Positions 41,790-51,296 are shown, counted from the stretch's first letter. The stretch is DNA of 64,000 bases from Poseidonocella sp. HB161398 (GCF_005870025.1 NZ_VATA01000025.1:33521-97520); one strand, 5' to 3'. Program-made: numbers and translations. Notes: a model not told the origin generated them from the letters alone.

Positions 41790-42872
41790 ATGGCCGGCAT
41801 GACCTCCGCGGCGCCCGGGCGCCACTATCTGGACGTCTGGGGCGTGGCCAAGTCCTTCCGCGGCACGCGGGTCATGTCGGGCATGAACTTCCGCATGGAC
41901 CGCGGCGAGCTGGTGTCGCTTCTCGGCCCGTCGGGCTGCGGCAAGACCACGCTGCTGCGGATCATCGCCGGGCTGATGGAGGCCGACGAGGGCGACGTGG
42001 TGCTGGGCGGGCGCAACATCACCCGCCTGCCCGCGCATCGCCGCAACATCTCGGTGGTGTTCCAGAACTACGCGCTCTTCCCGCATCTGACCGTGGCCGA
42101 GAACGTGGCCTTCGGGCTGCGCGCCCGCGGCACGGCGAAATCCGCCTGCGCCGGACCGGTGGAAGAGGCGCTGCGGCTCGTGCGCATGGACGCCTTCGCC
42201 ACCCGCCCGGTCTCGGCGCTATCCGGTGGCCAGCAGCAGCGCGTCGCCGTCGCCCGCGCGCTGGTCGTCCAGCCGGACCTGCTGCTGCTTGACGAGCCCT
42301 TCTCGGCGCTCGACCGCAAGCTGCGCGAAACCATGCAGGTCGAGCTGAAGGCGCTGCTGCGCGACCGCGGAATTACCGCGATCTTCGTCACCCATGACCA
42401 AGAGGAGGCGATGGGCGTCTCCGACCGGATCGCGGTGATGAATGCCGGGCGGATCGAGCAGTTCGCCGATCCCTCGACGCTCTATGCCCGCCCCGCCACT
42501 CCCTTCGTGATGGATTTCGTCGGCCTGTCCATGCGGCTCGGCGGACGGGTCGTCGAAAGCGGCGGGCAGACCTGCATCGTCGAGACCGCCCATGGCCGGA
42601 TCTCCGCGCCGGGCGGCTTCGCCCCGGGCACCGCCGTCCAGGTCGGCGTCCGCCCAGAGCTGGTGGCCCCCGGAACCGGCGAGAACACCATCCGGGTCGA
42701 GCTGGCCGACGCCATGGTGCTGGGCTCCAAGACCGTGCTGCATGGCGCCGCGCAGGAGGGCGACCGGCTGATCTGCGAGATGCCCGGCATCCGCACCGGC
42801 CTGGCCCGCGGCGACGCCGTCGATCTGGGCTGGAGCGTCGCCGACACGCTGATCCACGAGGCGGCGGCATGA
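41790..42872 (+). CDS. ABC transporter ATP-binding protein (PotA/FbpC type)
   Basis: The 360-residue ATPase has Walker A G-P-S-G-C-G-K-T-T, Q-loop V-F-Q-N-Y-A-L-F, signature L-S-G-G-Q-Q-Q-R, Walker B L-L-L-L-D-E-P-F-S-A-L-D and switch His in F-V-T-H-D-Q-E-E. A C-terminal TOBE-type regulatory domain (about residues 245-355) follows. It powers the importer made by the preceding receptor and the two permeases that follow. The stop overlaps the first permease's ATG (ATGA). Confidence 0.94.
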   Translation: MAGMTSAAPGRHYLDVWGVAKSFRGTRVMSGMNFRMDRGELVSLLGPSGCGKTTLLRIIAGLMEADEGDVVLGGRNITRLPAHRRNISVVFQNYALFPHLTVAENVAFGLRARGTAKSACAGPVEEALRLVRMDAFATRPVSALSGGQQQRVAVARALVVQPDLLLLDEPFSALDRKLRETMQVELKALLRDRGITAIFVTHDQEEAMGVSDRIAVMNAGRIEQFADPSTLYARPATPFVMDFVGLSMRLGGRVVESGGQTCIVETAHGRISAPGGFAPGTAVQVGVRPELVAPGTGENTIRVELADAMVLGSKTVLHGAAQEGDRLICEMPGIRTGLARGDAVDLGWSVADTLIHEAAA

Positions 42873-43699
42873 GCGGGCGGCTCGACCGGATCGGGCTGCT
42901 CGCGGTCCCGGCGCTCGGCTTCCTTGCCGTCGTCTACGCGCTGCCGCTGGCGATGCTGCTGGCGAAATCGGTGCAGGGGCCCGACGGGTTCAGCCTTGCC
43001 GAATACCGCGCCTTCTTCGCCGACGAGTACAATCTGCGCGTCCTCTTCCGCACCCTGCGGGTCGCCGCGCTGACCACGGCTCTGGCCTTCGTCATCGCCT
43101 ATCCCACCGCCTTCGCCATGTCGCGGGCCAAGGGCATCTGGCTGACCGTCTTCCTGGTCGCGCTGGTCCTGCCGATGTCGCTGGGCGTGGTGGTCAAGGC
43201 CTTCGCCTGGTCGATCCTGTTCCGCGCCAACGGCGTGCTCAACTCCGCGCTGATGGGGCTGGGCCTGACGGAACGCCCGGTGCGCATGCTCTTCACCGAG
43301 ACCGCGCTGGTCGTCGGCGCGGCCAATGTCTTCCTGCCCTTCATGGTGCTGCCGATCTATTCCGTCATCCGCCAGCTCGACGCCCGCCTGCCCGAGGCCG
43401 CGGCCAGCCTCGGCGCGACCCCCTGGTTCCGCTTCACCCGCGTGACCCTGCCGCTCACCCTGCCGGGCGTCGTCGCGGGCTCCGCCTTCGTCTTCTCGCT
43501 GGCGGTCTCGATGTACGTGATCCCCTCGCTGATCGTCGGCGAGCGGCAGCAGAACCTGTCGATGCTGATCGCCCGCTCCTTCCTCTTCCTGCGGAACGAG
43601 GCGCTCGGCTCCACCCTCGCCGCCATCCTGCTGGCCATCGCCATCGCCGTTGTGCTGGGCTCGGGCTGGGCGGCCGCGCGACTGGGAGCCCGCCGATGA
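42869..43699 (+). CDS. ABC transporter permease (PotB type)
   Basis: The 276-residue inner-membrane protein has about six helices and the EAA loop L-P-E-A-A-A-S-L-G-A-T-P-W-F-R-F. This loop contacts the ATPase, as in spermidine/putrescine and iron(III) importers. It overlaps the ATPase gene and the second permease gene by four bases on each side. Confidence 0.93.
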   Translation: MSGRLDRIGLLAVPALGFLAVVYALPLAMLLAKSVQGPDGFSLAEYRAFFADEYNLRVLFRTLRVAALTTALAFVIAYPTAFAMSRAKGIWLTVFLVALVLPMSLGVVVKAFAWSILFRANGVLNSALMGLGLTERPVRMLFTETALVVGAANVFLPFMVLPIYSVIRQLDARLPEAAASLGATPWFRFTRVTLPLTLPGVVAGSAFVFSLAVSMYVIPSLIVGERQQNLSMLIARSFLFLRNEALGSTLAAILLAIAIAVVLGSGWAAARLGARR

Positions 43700-44496
43700 C
43701 CCGCGCCGACCGCCTCGCCCTCGCCCTTTCCTGGGCCATGGGCTTCGCCTGCATCGCCTTCCTGATGCTGCCGATCGTGATCACCGTCGTCGTCAGCTTC
43801 ACCGACTCGCCGGTCTACACGCTGCCGCCGCCCGGCTGGTCGCTGCGCTGGTATGCCGAGGCCGCCACGCGCCAGGGACTGTGGGACGCGGTGCTCCTGT
43901 CGCTGAACCTCGCGCTGGCCTCGACCCTGGCCTCGCTGGTGCTCGGCACGCTCGCCGCCATCGCCGTGGCCCGCGGCCAGTTCCGCGGCCGCGAGGCGAT
44001 CGCCACCTTCGCGGTCTCGCCGCTGATGATGCCAGGCCTCGTCGTCGGCGTCGCGCTCCTGCAGTTCTTCCGCGATATCGGCCTGCGCGATGCCTACTGG
44101 TCGCTCCTGCTGGGCCATGTCGTCATCACTCTGCCCTTCGTGATGCGCACGCTGCTGGCGGCGATGAACGCCTTCGACTTCTCGCTGATCGACGCGGCCC
44201 GCACGCTGGGGCTGAGCTATCCGAAATCCATCCTCAAGGTGATGATCCCGAACCTCGCGCCGGCCTACCTGACCGGCGGCCTCTTCGCCTTCCTGGCCTC
44301 GATGGACAACTACCCGATCTCGATCTTCCTGACCGACGCGCGCAACAAGACCCTGCCGATCAAGATGCTGCAGTATCTCGAGGAACAGCCCGACCCCTCG
44401 CTCGCCGCCATGTCCACGGGACTGATCCTCCTCGCCATCCTGGTGCTCGCCTTCGGCGCCCGCACCGTCGGCCTCAACCGCATGATCCAGGGATGA
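43696..44496 (+). CDS. ABC transporter permease (PotC type)
   Basis: The 266-residue second permease subunit has six helices and the EAA loop L-I-D-A-A-R-T-L-G-L-S-Y-P-K-S. It pairs with the preceding permease. Its stop overlaps the ATG of the deacetylase-fold hydrolase gene, which binds transport and catabolism into one translational unit. Confidence 0.93.
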   Translation: MTRADRLALALSWAMGFACIAFLMLPIVITVVVSFTDSPVYTLPPPGWSLRWYAEAATRQGLWDAVLLSLNLALASTLASLVLGTLAAIAVARGQFRGREAIATFAVSPLMMPGLVVGVALLQFFRDIGLRDAYWSLLLGHVVITLPFVMRTLLAAMNAFDFSLIDAARTLGLSYPKSILKVMIPNLAPAYLTGGLFAFLASMDNYPISIFLTDARNKTLPIKMLQYLEEQPDPSLAAMSTGLILLAILVLAFGARTVGLNRMIQG

Positions 44497-45389
44497 CCGC
44501 CATGACCGACCGACGCGATTTCCGCGGCTATTTCGGGCAGGAGCCCGCCCCCTGCTGGCCCGGCGGCGCAAAGCTCGCCCTGTCCTTCGTGGTCAATGTC
44601 GAGGAGGGCGCCGAGCTTTCCATCGGCGACGGCGATCCCAGGAACGAGGACACCTACGAGATCCGCGAAGAGGTCCGGGGCGCGCCCGATCTGTGCATGG
44701 AGAGCCATTTCGCCTACGGCACGCGCCAGGGCTATGCCCGCATCGCCAGAGCGTTCGAGCGGCACGGGGTCAAGGCGACCTTCTCCGCCTGCGGCCGCGT
44801 GGCCGAGCGCGCGCCCTGGCTCCTGCGGGACGCGGTCGCGCGCGGCCACGAGGTCAGCTGCCACGGCTGGCTGTGGGAGCGCCACGCCAACATGGATCCC
44901 GCGACCGAGGAAGCCGTGATCGCCCGCACCCATGCCGCCATCGCCGCCGCGGCCGGGGTCGCGCCGATCGGCTGGCACACCCGGTCCTCGCCCTCGGCGC
45001 AGACCCGGGCCCTGCTCCGGGCGCGCGGCGACTTCCTCTATGACAGCGACGCCTATGACGACGACATCCCGCGGATGGAGGGCAGCCACGTGATCCTGCC
45101 CTATGCCTTCGACACCAACGACATGCGGTTCTCTCCGGGCGGCGGCTTCGTGCAGCCGCGCGACTTCTCCGACTACGTGACCGGCGCCTTCGAGCAGCTC
45201 CTCGCCGAGGGCGCGGAGGCGGCGCGGATGATGTCCGTGGGTCTCCATCTCCGGCTGATCGGGCGGCCCGGCCGGATCGGCGGGCTGGAAACCCTGCTCG
45301 CCCATGTCGCGGGCCGCGGCGATGTCTGGATCGCGCCGCGCCGCGACATCGCCCGGCACTGGGCCGCCGCCTGCGGAGCCGCCGCATGA
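44493..45389 (+). CDS. polysaccharide-deacetylase-fold hydrolase, PuuE/cyclic-imide-hydrolase-like
   Basis: The 298-residue protein has the NodB/CE4 fold but reads like the PuuE allantoinase and imidase branch: L-S-F-V-V-N-V-E-E-G-A-E at the N-terminus, G-H-E-V-S-C-H-G-W mid-protein, and H-V-I-L-P-Y-A-F-D-T-N-D-M-R-F. Members of this branch open cyclic amides rather than deacetylate glycans. No signal peptide is present, so it is cytoplasmic, which fits ring opening after uptake. The ATG at 44493 overlaps the permease stop; an ATG three codons later is an alternative. The exact substrate is inferred from context. Confidence 0.82.
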   Translation: MTAMTDRRDFRGYFGQEPAPCWPGGAKLALSFVVNVEEGAELSIGDGDPRNEDTYEIREEVRGAPDLCMESHFAYGTRQGYARIARAFERHGVKATFSACGRVAERAPWLLRDAVARGHEVSCHGWLWERHANMDPATEEAVIARTHAAIAAAAGVAPIGWHTRSSPSAQTRALLRARGDFLYDSDAYDDDIPRMEGSHVILPYAFDTNDMRFSPGGGFVQPRDFSDYVTGAFEQLLAEGAEAARMMSVGLHLRLIGRPGRIGGLETLLAHVAGRGDVWIAPRRDIARHWAAACGAAA

Positions 45390-46168
45390 CCCTTCAGGAC
45401 GCTGACAAGAAAGACCGACCGATGCGCCTCTTGCTCGTGAACCCCAACATGACCGCCGCGATGACCGACCGGATGGCCGTGATCGCCCGTGCCACCGCCG
45501 GCAACCGCGCCGAGATCGTGCCGCTGACCGCCACCCGCGGCTTCCCCTATATCGCCTCGCGCGCCGAGGCGCAGATCGGCGGCTCGATCGCGCTGGAGAT
45601 GATCGCGGACAATCTCGACGGCATCGACGCGGTGATCCTCGCCGCCTTCGGCGATCCCGGCCTGGCCGGGGCGCGCGAGATCTTCGACCTGCCGGTGATC
45701 GGCATGGCCGAGGCCGCCGCCATGTCCGCCGCCATGCTGGGCGAGCGCTTCTCGGTCGTCACCTTCTCGCCGCTGATGACGCGCTGGTACGACGACTGCA
45801 TCCGCGCCACCGGGCTCGGCGCGCGCTTCACCGGGGTCCGCACGCCCGAAGCGCGCGAAGTCGATGTCGCCAATGTCCGCACCGGCCTGCGCGGCGAGCT
45901 GGTCCGGCTCGCCAATAGCGCCGCCGAGGAGGACGGGGCGGATGTGGTGATCCTGGGCGGCGCGCCGCTCGCGGGGCTCGCCCCCGAGGTCGCCCCCGAG
46001 ATCCGCGCCGTGGTCATCGACCCGATCGCCGCCGCCACCGCGCAGGCGCTGACCCTCGCGACGCTCGGCGCGGGCTTCGCCGGCCGCGCCTGGAAGCCCG
46101 CCGCCAAGGCCTCGGCCGGGCTCGCCCCGGCGCTGGCCGCCGCCATCGCCATGGAGGCCCGCCCGTGA
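45386..46168 (+). CDS. Asp/Glu/hydantoin racemase-family protein lacking the catalytic cysteines
   Basis: The 260-residue protein aligns with hydantoin and allantoin racemases from M-R-L-L-L-V-N-P-N onward. In active racemases two cysteines sit in C-F-G/S-D-P-G and L-G-C-A/T-G; here these are A-A-F-G-D-P-G (Ala87) and L-G-G-A-P-L (Gly192). A two-base racemisation is therefore unlikely, and another reaction or a binding role must be considered. The first ATG has a GGAG and overlaps the previous stop; an ATG at 45422 is the family-typical start. The dihydropyrimidinase gene overlaps its end. Confidence 0.8.
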   Translation: MTLQDADKKDRPMRLLLVNPNMTAAMTDRMAVIARATAGNRAEIVPLTATRGFPYIASRAEAQIGGSIALEMIADNLDGIDAVILAAFGDPGLAGAREIFDLPVIGMAEAAAMSAAMLGERFSVVTFSPLMTRWYDDCIRATGLGARFTGVRTPEAREVDVANVRTGLRGELVRLANSAAEEDGADVVILGGAPLAGLAPEVAPEIRAVVIDPIAAATAQALTLATLGAGFAGRAWKPAAKASAGLAPALAAAIAMEARP

Positions 46169-47562
46169 CCCTCGACACGCTGATCCTCGGCGCCCGCGCC
46201 GTCACGCCCGCGGGCGCCGCGCTGTGCAATATCGGCATCCGCGGCGGCCGCATTACCTGGCTGGGCGAGGATGTGCCCGAGGCGGCCGAGGTGATCGCCG
46301 CCACCGGGCTGATCGCCATGCCGGGCGGCATCGACAGCCATGTCCATATCTCCCAGCCCTCGGGGCCCGGGATCGAGATGGCCGACGATTTCGCCTCCGC
46401 CACCCGCGCCGCCGTGGCGGGCGGCAACACCACTGTCCTGCCCTTCTGCCTGCCCGAGGGCGGCCAGAGCCTGCGCGAGGCGGTCGCCGCCTATCACGCC
46501 AGGGCCGACGGCAACTGCATGTGCGACGTCTCCTTCCACCTGATCGTCAAGGACACGGATCCGGTCACGCTGGGCCAGGACCTGCCCGCGCTGATCGCGG
46601 CCGGGCACACCAGCTTCAAGGTCTTCATGACCTACCAGGGGCTGGCGCTGACGGACCGCGAGATCCTCGAGGTGATGAGCGTGGCGAAGGCGCATGGCGC
46701 GCTGGTGATGGTGCATGCCGAGAACGAGGACGCGATCGAGTTCCTGCGCGACAGGGCCGATCGCGAGGGCGAAGGCGCGCCGGTCTGGCATGCCCGTACC
46801 CGCCCCGTCCCGGTCGAGCGCGAGGCCACCCACCGCGCCATCACCCTGGCGGAAATCGCCGATGTGCCGCTGACCATCGTCCATGTCTCGAATGGCGAGA
46901 GCCTCGAGGAGATCCGCCGCGGCCGCGCCCGCGGCGCGAAGGTCTTTGCCGAGACCTGCCCGCAATACATCACGCTGACGGCAGACGATCTGGATCGCGC
47001 GGGCTTCGAGGGGGCGAAATTCGTCTGCTCGCCGCCGCCGCGCGACCGGGAGAACTGGGCGGATATCTGGGCCGGGATCGAGCAGGGCACGTTCGAGCTC
47101 TTCTCCTCCGACCACTGCCCGTTCCGCTTCGCCGACACGGCCGGGAAGGACGCACCCGGCGCGCGGGCGAGCTTCCGCAATATCCCGAACGGCATTCCGG
47201 GGGTGGAGACGCGGCTGCCGATCCTCTTCTCCGAAGGCGTCATGAAAGGCCGGATCTCGCTGGAACGCTTCGCCGCGATCACCTCGACGAACCATGCCCG
47301 TCTCTACGGGCTGGCGACGAAGGGCGCGATCATGGTCGGCAAGGACGCCGATATCACGCTGTGGGACCCGTCCCTGACGAAACCGATCCGCCAGACCGGG
47401 CTGCATCACGGCTCCGACTACACCCCGTGGGAGGGCTTCGAGGTCACCGGCTGGCCGGTCCGCACCCTCCTGCGCGGGCAGACCGTGATGCTCGGCGGAG
47501 AGCCCGCGGGCCCGCCCGCCGGCCGCCATCTCGAACGAACAGCCCCGGAGACCCTGCTGTGA
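46165..47562 (+). CDS. dihydropyrimidinase/hydantoinase-type cyclic amidohydrolase
   Basis: The 465-residue amidohydrolase keeps every binuclear-metal ligand: His59 and His61 (S-H-V-H), the carboxylated Lys152 (S-F-K-V-F), His184 (V-H-A-E-N), His240 (V-H-V-S) and Asp316 (S-S-D-H-C). It would hydrolyse a cyclic diamide such as dihydrouracil or a 5-substituted hydantoin to an N-carbamoyl amino acid in the cytoplasm. The GTG start overlaps the racemase-like stop and the end overlaps the next GTG. Confidence 0.92.
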   Translation: MTLDTLILGARAVTPAGAALCNIGIRGGRITWLGEDVPEAAEVIAATGLIAMPGGIDSHVHISQPSGPGIEMADDFASATRAAVAGGNTTVLPFCLPEGGQSLREAVAAYHARADGNCMCDVSFHLIVKDTDPVTLGQDLPALIAAGHTSFKVFMTYQGLALTDREILEVMSVAKAHGALVMVHAENEDAIEFLRDRADREGEGAPVWHARTRPVPVEREATHRAITLAEIADVPLTIVHVSNGESLEEIRRGRARGAKVFAETCPQYITLTADDLDRAGFEGAKFVCSPPPRDRENWADIWAGIEQGTFELFSSDHCPFRFADTAGKDAPGARASFRNIPNGIPGVETRLPILFSEGVMKGRISLERFAAITSTNHARLYGLATKGAIMVGKDADITLWDPSLTKPIRQTGLHHGSDYTPWEGFEVTGWPVRTLLRGQTVMLGGEPAGPPAGRHLERTAPETLL

Positions 47563-48311
47563 CCTTCCCCCTGATCGACGGCGCCCGCGCCGGCATGCTG
47601 ACGCCCTCCTCCAATACCGCGCTGGAGCCCTATACCTCCGCCATGTTCGCCCCCTTCGGCGAAGAGGCCAGCGCGCATTTCGGCCGCTTCCGCGTTGTGG
47701 AGATCTCCATGTCCGCGGCCTCGCAGACCCAGTTCACCGAAGCCCCGATCCTCGAGGCCGCCGAGCGCCTGGCCGAATGCCATCCGCGGCTGATCTGCTG
47801 GAACGGCACCTCGGCGGCCTGGCTGGGGCTCGACAAGGACCGCGCGCTCTGCGCGGCGATCACCGGGCGCACCGGCATCCCGGCCTCTTCCACCATGCTG
47901 GCCTTCGACCGCGCCTTCCGCGGGCTCGGGGTCAAGCGGCTGGGCCTCGTCACGCCCTATCTGGGCGAGATCCAGACGCTGATCCAGGCGAATTACGCGG
48001 CCCAAGGGATCGAGGTGGTCGCGGAGGCGCGGCTGGAGGACAAGGGCAACTACTCCTTCGCCACCTACCCGCCCGCGCAGGTCGCCGCCATGATCCGCGA
48101 GGTCGCCAAGGCGAAGCCCGACGCCATCGCCGTCGTCTGCACCAATTTCCGCGGCGCCCCCGTCGCGGAGGAGATCGAGGCCGAGACCGGCATCCCCGTG
48201 CTCGACTCCATCTCCGTCACCGCCGCGCATTCGCTCCGCGAAATGGGGCTCGACCCCGCGCGCGTCACCGGCTGGGGCTCCGTGTTCCGGCTATTCTCCG
48301 AGATTGACTGA
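47559..48311 (+). CDS. maleate cis-trans isomerase / arylmalonate-decarboxylase-type enzyme
   Basis: The 250-residue protein belongs to the Asp/Glu racemase superfamily, maleate isomerase branch (G-M-L-T-P-S-S-N-T-A-L-E-P at the N-terminus). Both cysteine positions are kept: Cys80 in L-I-C-W-N-G-T-S and Cys194 in V-V-C-T-N-F-R-G. Maleate isomerase converts maleate to fumarate. Next to an imide or amide hydrolase and an amidase, this would finish a maleimide/maleamate-like route into the citric acid cycle, an inference from context. The GTG start overlaps the hydantoinase stop. Confidence 0.86.
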   Translation: MTFPLIDGARAGMLTPSSNTALEPYTSAMFAPFGEEASAHFGRFRVVEISMSAASQTQFTEAPILEAAERLAECHPRLICWNGTSAAWLGLDKDRALCAAITGRTGIPASSTMLAFDRAFRGLGVKRLGLVTPYLGEIQTLIQANYAAQGIEVVAEARLEDKGNYSFATYPPAQVAAMIREVAKAKPDAIAVVCTNFRGAPVAEEIEAETGIPVLDSISVTAAHSLREMGLDPARVTGWGSVFRLFSEID

Positions 48312-48336
48312 CCACCACCAACCAACGAGGGATATC

Positions 48337-49365
48337 ATGAAAGCCACCCTGACCGCCGCGGCGCTTGCCGCGACCGCCCTTGCCATGCCCGCCGCGGCCG
48401 AGAGCCTGCGGGTGATGGGCCAGCCCGTCGCCACCGGCCTGATCCAGAAGACCGTGGAACAGCCCTTCTTCGAGAATTTCGCCGAGGAGACCGGGCTCGA
48501 TTTCACCGCCGACTACCAGCCGGTCGACGTCACCGGCATCAAGGACACCGAGCAGCTGCGCATCCTCAAGGGCGGGCTCTTCGACATCGTCTCGCTGCGG
48601 CTTTCCCAGGTCAGCCGCGACGAGCCGACGATCCTCGGGCTCGACCTGGTGGGCCTGAACCCCGACTACGCCACCGGCAAACGCACGGTGGAGGAATTCG
48701 CGCCCAAGGTCGATGCCCAGCTTCAGGAGAAATTCAACACCAAGCTGCTCGGCGTCTGGCCCTTCGGCCCGCAGGTGCTGTTCTGCGAACCCGAGATCGC
48801 GTCGCTGTCCGACCTCAAGGGGCTGAAGGTCCGCGTCTACGACCAGAACCTCGCCAATTTCATCTCGCTGCTCGGCGGCACGCCGGTTCCGCTGAGCTTC
48901 CCCGAAGTGCAGCAGTCGCTGGCCCGCGGCGTGGTCGATTGCGCCATCACCGGCCCGTCCTCGGCGAATTCGGCCGGCTGGCCGGAGGTCACCTCCTACA
49001 TGATGCCGATCGCCTTCCAGCTGGCCATGAACGGCTACGGCATCAATCTCGACACCTGGAACAAGCTTTCCGCGGAAGACCAGGAGAAGCTGCAGGCCGC
49101 CTTCGACGGGCTTTCCGACAAGATCTGGGCCTATTCCGAGGAGCTCTTCGTCGATGCCGTCAGCTGCAATACCGGCGGCGAAACCTGCGAGACCGGCACG
49201 AAATACGACCTCAAGCTGGTCGAGCCCTCCGACGCGGACGTCAAGCTGATCGGCACCGCCGTGACCGACGTTTCCTTCCCCGCCTGGAAGGAAACCTGCG
49301 ACGCGGTGAACCCCGACTGCTCGGCCTCCTGGATGGAGACCGTGGGCACGAACTACCAGTTCTGA
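48337..49365 (+). CDS. TRAP transporter substrate-binding protein (second system)
   Basis: The 342-residue DctP-family receptor has a Sec signal (A-L-A-A-T-A-L-A-M-P-A-A-A-E). The conserved D-L-K-G-L-K-V-R-V-Y-D segment carries the ligand-binding arginine. Several cysteines occur (F-C-E-P, V-D-C-A-I, S-C-N-T-G-G-E-T-C), more than usual, which could form disulfides in the periplasm. It lies 25 bp after the isomerase gene with no clear promoter, so it belongs to the same operon and probably imports a related acid or amide. Confidence 0.9.
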   Translation: MKATLTAAALAATALAMPAAAESLRVMGQPVATGLIQKTVEQPFFENFAEETGLDFTADYQPVDVTGIKDTEQLRILKGGLFDIVSLRLSQVSRDEPTILGLDLVGLNPDYATGKRTVEEFAPKVDAQLQEKFNTKLLGVWPFGPQVLFCEPEIASLSDLKGLKVRVYDQNLANFISLLGGTPVPLSFPEVQQSLARGVVDCAITGPSSANSAGWPEVTSYMMPIAFQLAMNGYGINLDTWNKLSAEDQEKLQAAFDGLSDKIWAYSEELFVDAVSCNTGGETCETGTKYDLKLVEPSDADVKLIGTAVTDVSFPAWKETCDAVNPDCSASWMETVGTNYQF

Positions 49366-49374
49366 TCCCCCTCG

Positions 49375-49396
49375 CCCGCGCCTTCCCGGGCGCGGG
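49375..49396 (+). promoter_or_regulatory. intercistronic stem-loop in second TRAP operon
   Basis: CCCGCGCC and GGCGCGGG form a perfect 8-bp stem with a 6-base loop, placed 9 bp after the binding-protein stop. It is the same layout as in the first TRAP operon (5853-5872) and again fits receptor-biased expression. Confidence 0.55.
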
Positions 49397-49417
49397 TCCA
49401 CCCCCAAGGATGACGCC

Positions 49418-49972
49418 ATGGACCGCCTCGCCACCTGGATCAGCCGCCTCTTCGGGGCCGCGCTCCTTTTCCTCTCGGGCTTCGTCGCGCTGGAAACGGT
49501 GCTGAGGAAGGCCTTCAACACCTCGCTGCAGGGCGCGGACGAGCTGGGCGGCTACATCCTGGCCTTCGGCGCCACCGCCGCCTTCACCGTCGCCCTCGTC
49601 GACCGGGCGCATGTGCGCATCGACGTGCTGCACCGCCGCTTTCCCCTGGCCCTGCAGGCCTGGATCGACTTCGCCTCGGTGCTCAGCCTCGGGCTGCTCG
49701 GCCTCTTCTTCCTCCATGTCGGCTGGGGCGTGATCTCCGATACGATCGCCTACAAGTCGACCGCCGCCACGCCCTGGCGCACGCCGCTGATCTGGCCGCA
49801 GGCGGCCTGGTACGGCGCGCTGGCGCTCTTCGCCGCCGCCTCGCTCTGGCTCGCCTTCCGCGCCGCGGCGCTGGTCGCCCGCGGACGCATCCGCGAGGTC
49901 GCCGCCGAGTTCAATCCGAAATCCGCCGAAGAGGAGCTGTCCGAGGAACTCGACCAGCTCCGCGCGCGCTGA
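49418..49972 (+). CDS. TRAP transporter small permease (second system)
   Basis: The 184-residue four-helix DctQ-family protein carries the motif A-L-E-T-V-L-R-K-A-F-N and A-H-V-R-I-D-V-L-H-R-R. It pairs with the large permease encoded 10 bp downstream. The C-terminal tail is acidic and cytoplasmic (K-S-A-E-E-E-L-S-E-E-L-D). Confidence 0.9.
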   Translation: MDRLATWISRLFGAALLFLSGFVALETVLRKAFNTSLQGADELGGYILAFGATAAFTVALVDRAHVRIDVLHRRFPLALQAWIDFASVLSLGLLGLFFLHVGWGVISDTIAYKSTAATPWRTPLIWPQAAWYGALALFAAASLWLAFRAAALVARGRIREVAAEFNPKSAEEELSEELDQLRAR

Positions 49973-49982
49973 GGACCTTGCC

Positions 49983-51296
49983 ATGACGATCATCGACATC
50001 CTCCTCGGCTTCACCGTGATGATGGGGCTCCTGCTGATCGGGCTGCCGGTCGCCGTGGTCATGGTGGCGCTCGGCGTCGCCGGCGGCATGCTGCTCTACG
50101 GGCCGGTGCTCCTGAACAGCATGGGGCCGGTGCTCTGGGGCGTCTCGAACGAGAGCGTCCTAACCGCGATCCCGCTCTTCATCCTCTTGGGCGAGCTGCT
50201 CCTGCGCTCCGGCATGGCGGACCGGATGTACGGCGCGCTGGCGCTCTGGCTCGGACGGCTGCCCGGCGGGCTCCTGCACACCAATATCGGATCCTGCGCG
50301 CTCTTCGCCGCCACCTCCGGGTCGTCCGTCGCCACGGCCGCGACTGTCGGTACCGTCGCCCTGCCCGCGCTCGGCGAGCGCGGCTACCGGCCGGCCCGCT
50401 CGCTCGGCTCGCTCGCCGCGGGCGGCACGCTGGGCATCCTGATCCCGCCTTCGGTCAACCTCCTGGTCTACGGCTCGCTCGCCTCGGTCTCGGTCGGGCA
50501 GCTCTTCGTCGCGGGCGTGATCCCCGGCATCCTGCTGACGCTCCTCTTCATGGCCTTCGTGACGGGCGAGAGCCTCTGGCTGCGCCGCCGCGGCCTTGCC
50601 GACGCCTCTCGCCCCGAAGCCGAGGTGCCGCTGGAGGCGAAGCTCCGCGCGCTTCTCCACCTGATCCCGGCCGCCACCGTCTTCCTGATCGTCATGGGCT
50701 CGATCTATCTCGGCATCGCCACCCCGACCGAAAGCGCCGCGCTGGCCGTGATCGTCGCGCTGCTCTTCGTCTGGCGCGAGGGGCGGCTGAGCTTCGCCTT
50801 CCTCGACACCTGCTTCCGCCAGACCGCCAAGACCACCGGCATGATCCTTCTGATCATCTGCGCCGCCTTCACGCTGAACGTGACGCTGGCGCTCGGGGGC
50901 ATCACCGGCACGATGTCGGCCTGGGTGGCGGGGCTGGGCCTGTCGCCCACTGCGCTCCTTTTCGCGCTGATGGTCTTCTACCTGATCCTCGGCATGTTCA
51001 TGGACGTGCTCTCGATGCAGGTGCTGACCATCCCGGTCGTCGTACCGATCGTCACCGCCGCGGGGATCGACCCGGTCTGGTTCGGCATCTTCGTCGTGCT
51101 GATGAGCGAGCTCGGCATGATCACCCCGCCGGTCGGCATGAACCTCTATGTCGTGCAGGGCGTGCGCAGCGATGGCGGCCCGTTCTCCGACGTGGTGCAG
51201 GGCGCCGTGCCCTATGCGATGCTGATGCTCCTTTTCACCGCGCTGCTGGTCTTCTGGCCCGGCATTGCGCTCTGGCTGCCGGAGACCCTGTTCTGA
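49983..51296 (+). CDS. TRAP transporter large permease (second system)
   Basis: The 437-residue DctM-family transporter has the conserved A-T-S-G-S-S-V-A-T-A-A-T-V-G and G-G-T-L-G-I-L-I-P-P-S-V-N-L motifs. The C-terminal L-G-M-I-T-P-P-V-G-M-N-L-Y signature is present. It couples ion flow to substrate import. Its stop overlaps the amidase ATG (TGATG). Confidence 0.93.
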   Translation: MTIIDILLGFTVMMGLLLIGLPVAVVMVALGVAGGMLLYGPVLLNSMGPVLWGVSNESVLTAIPLFILLGELLLRSGMADRMYGALALWLGRLPGGLLHTNIGSCALFAATSGSSVATAATVGTVALPALGERGYRPARSLGSLAAGGTLGILIPPSVNLLVYGSLASVSVGQLFVAGVIPGILLTLLFMAFVTGESLWLRRRGLADASRPEAEVPLEAKLRALLHLIPAATVFLIVMGSIYLGIATPTESAALAVIVALLFVWREGRLSFAFLDTCFRQTAKTTGMILLIICAAFTLNVTLALGGITGTMSAWVAGLGLSPTALLFALMVFYLILGMFMDVLSMQVLTIPVVVPIVTAAGIDPVWFGIFVVLMSELGMITPPVGMNLYVVQGVRSDGGPFSDVVQGAVPYAMLMLLFTALLVFWPGIALWLPETLF

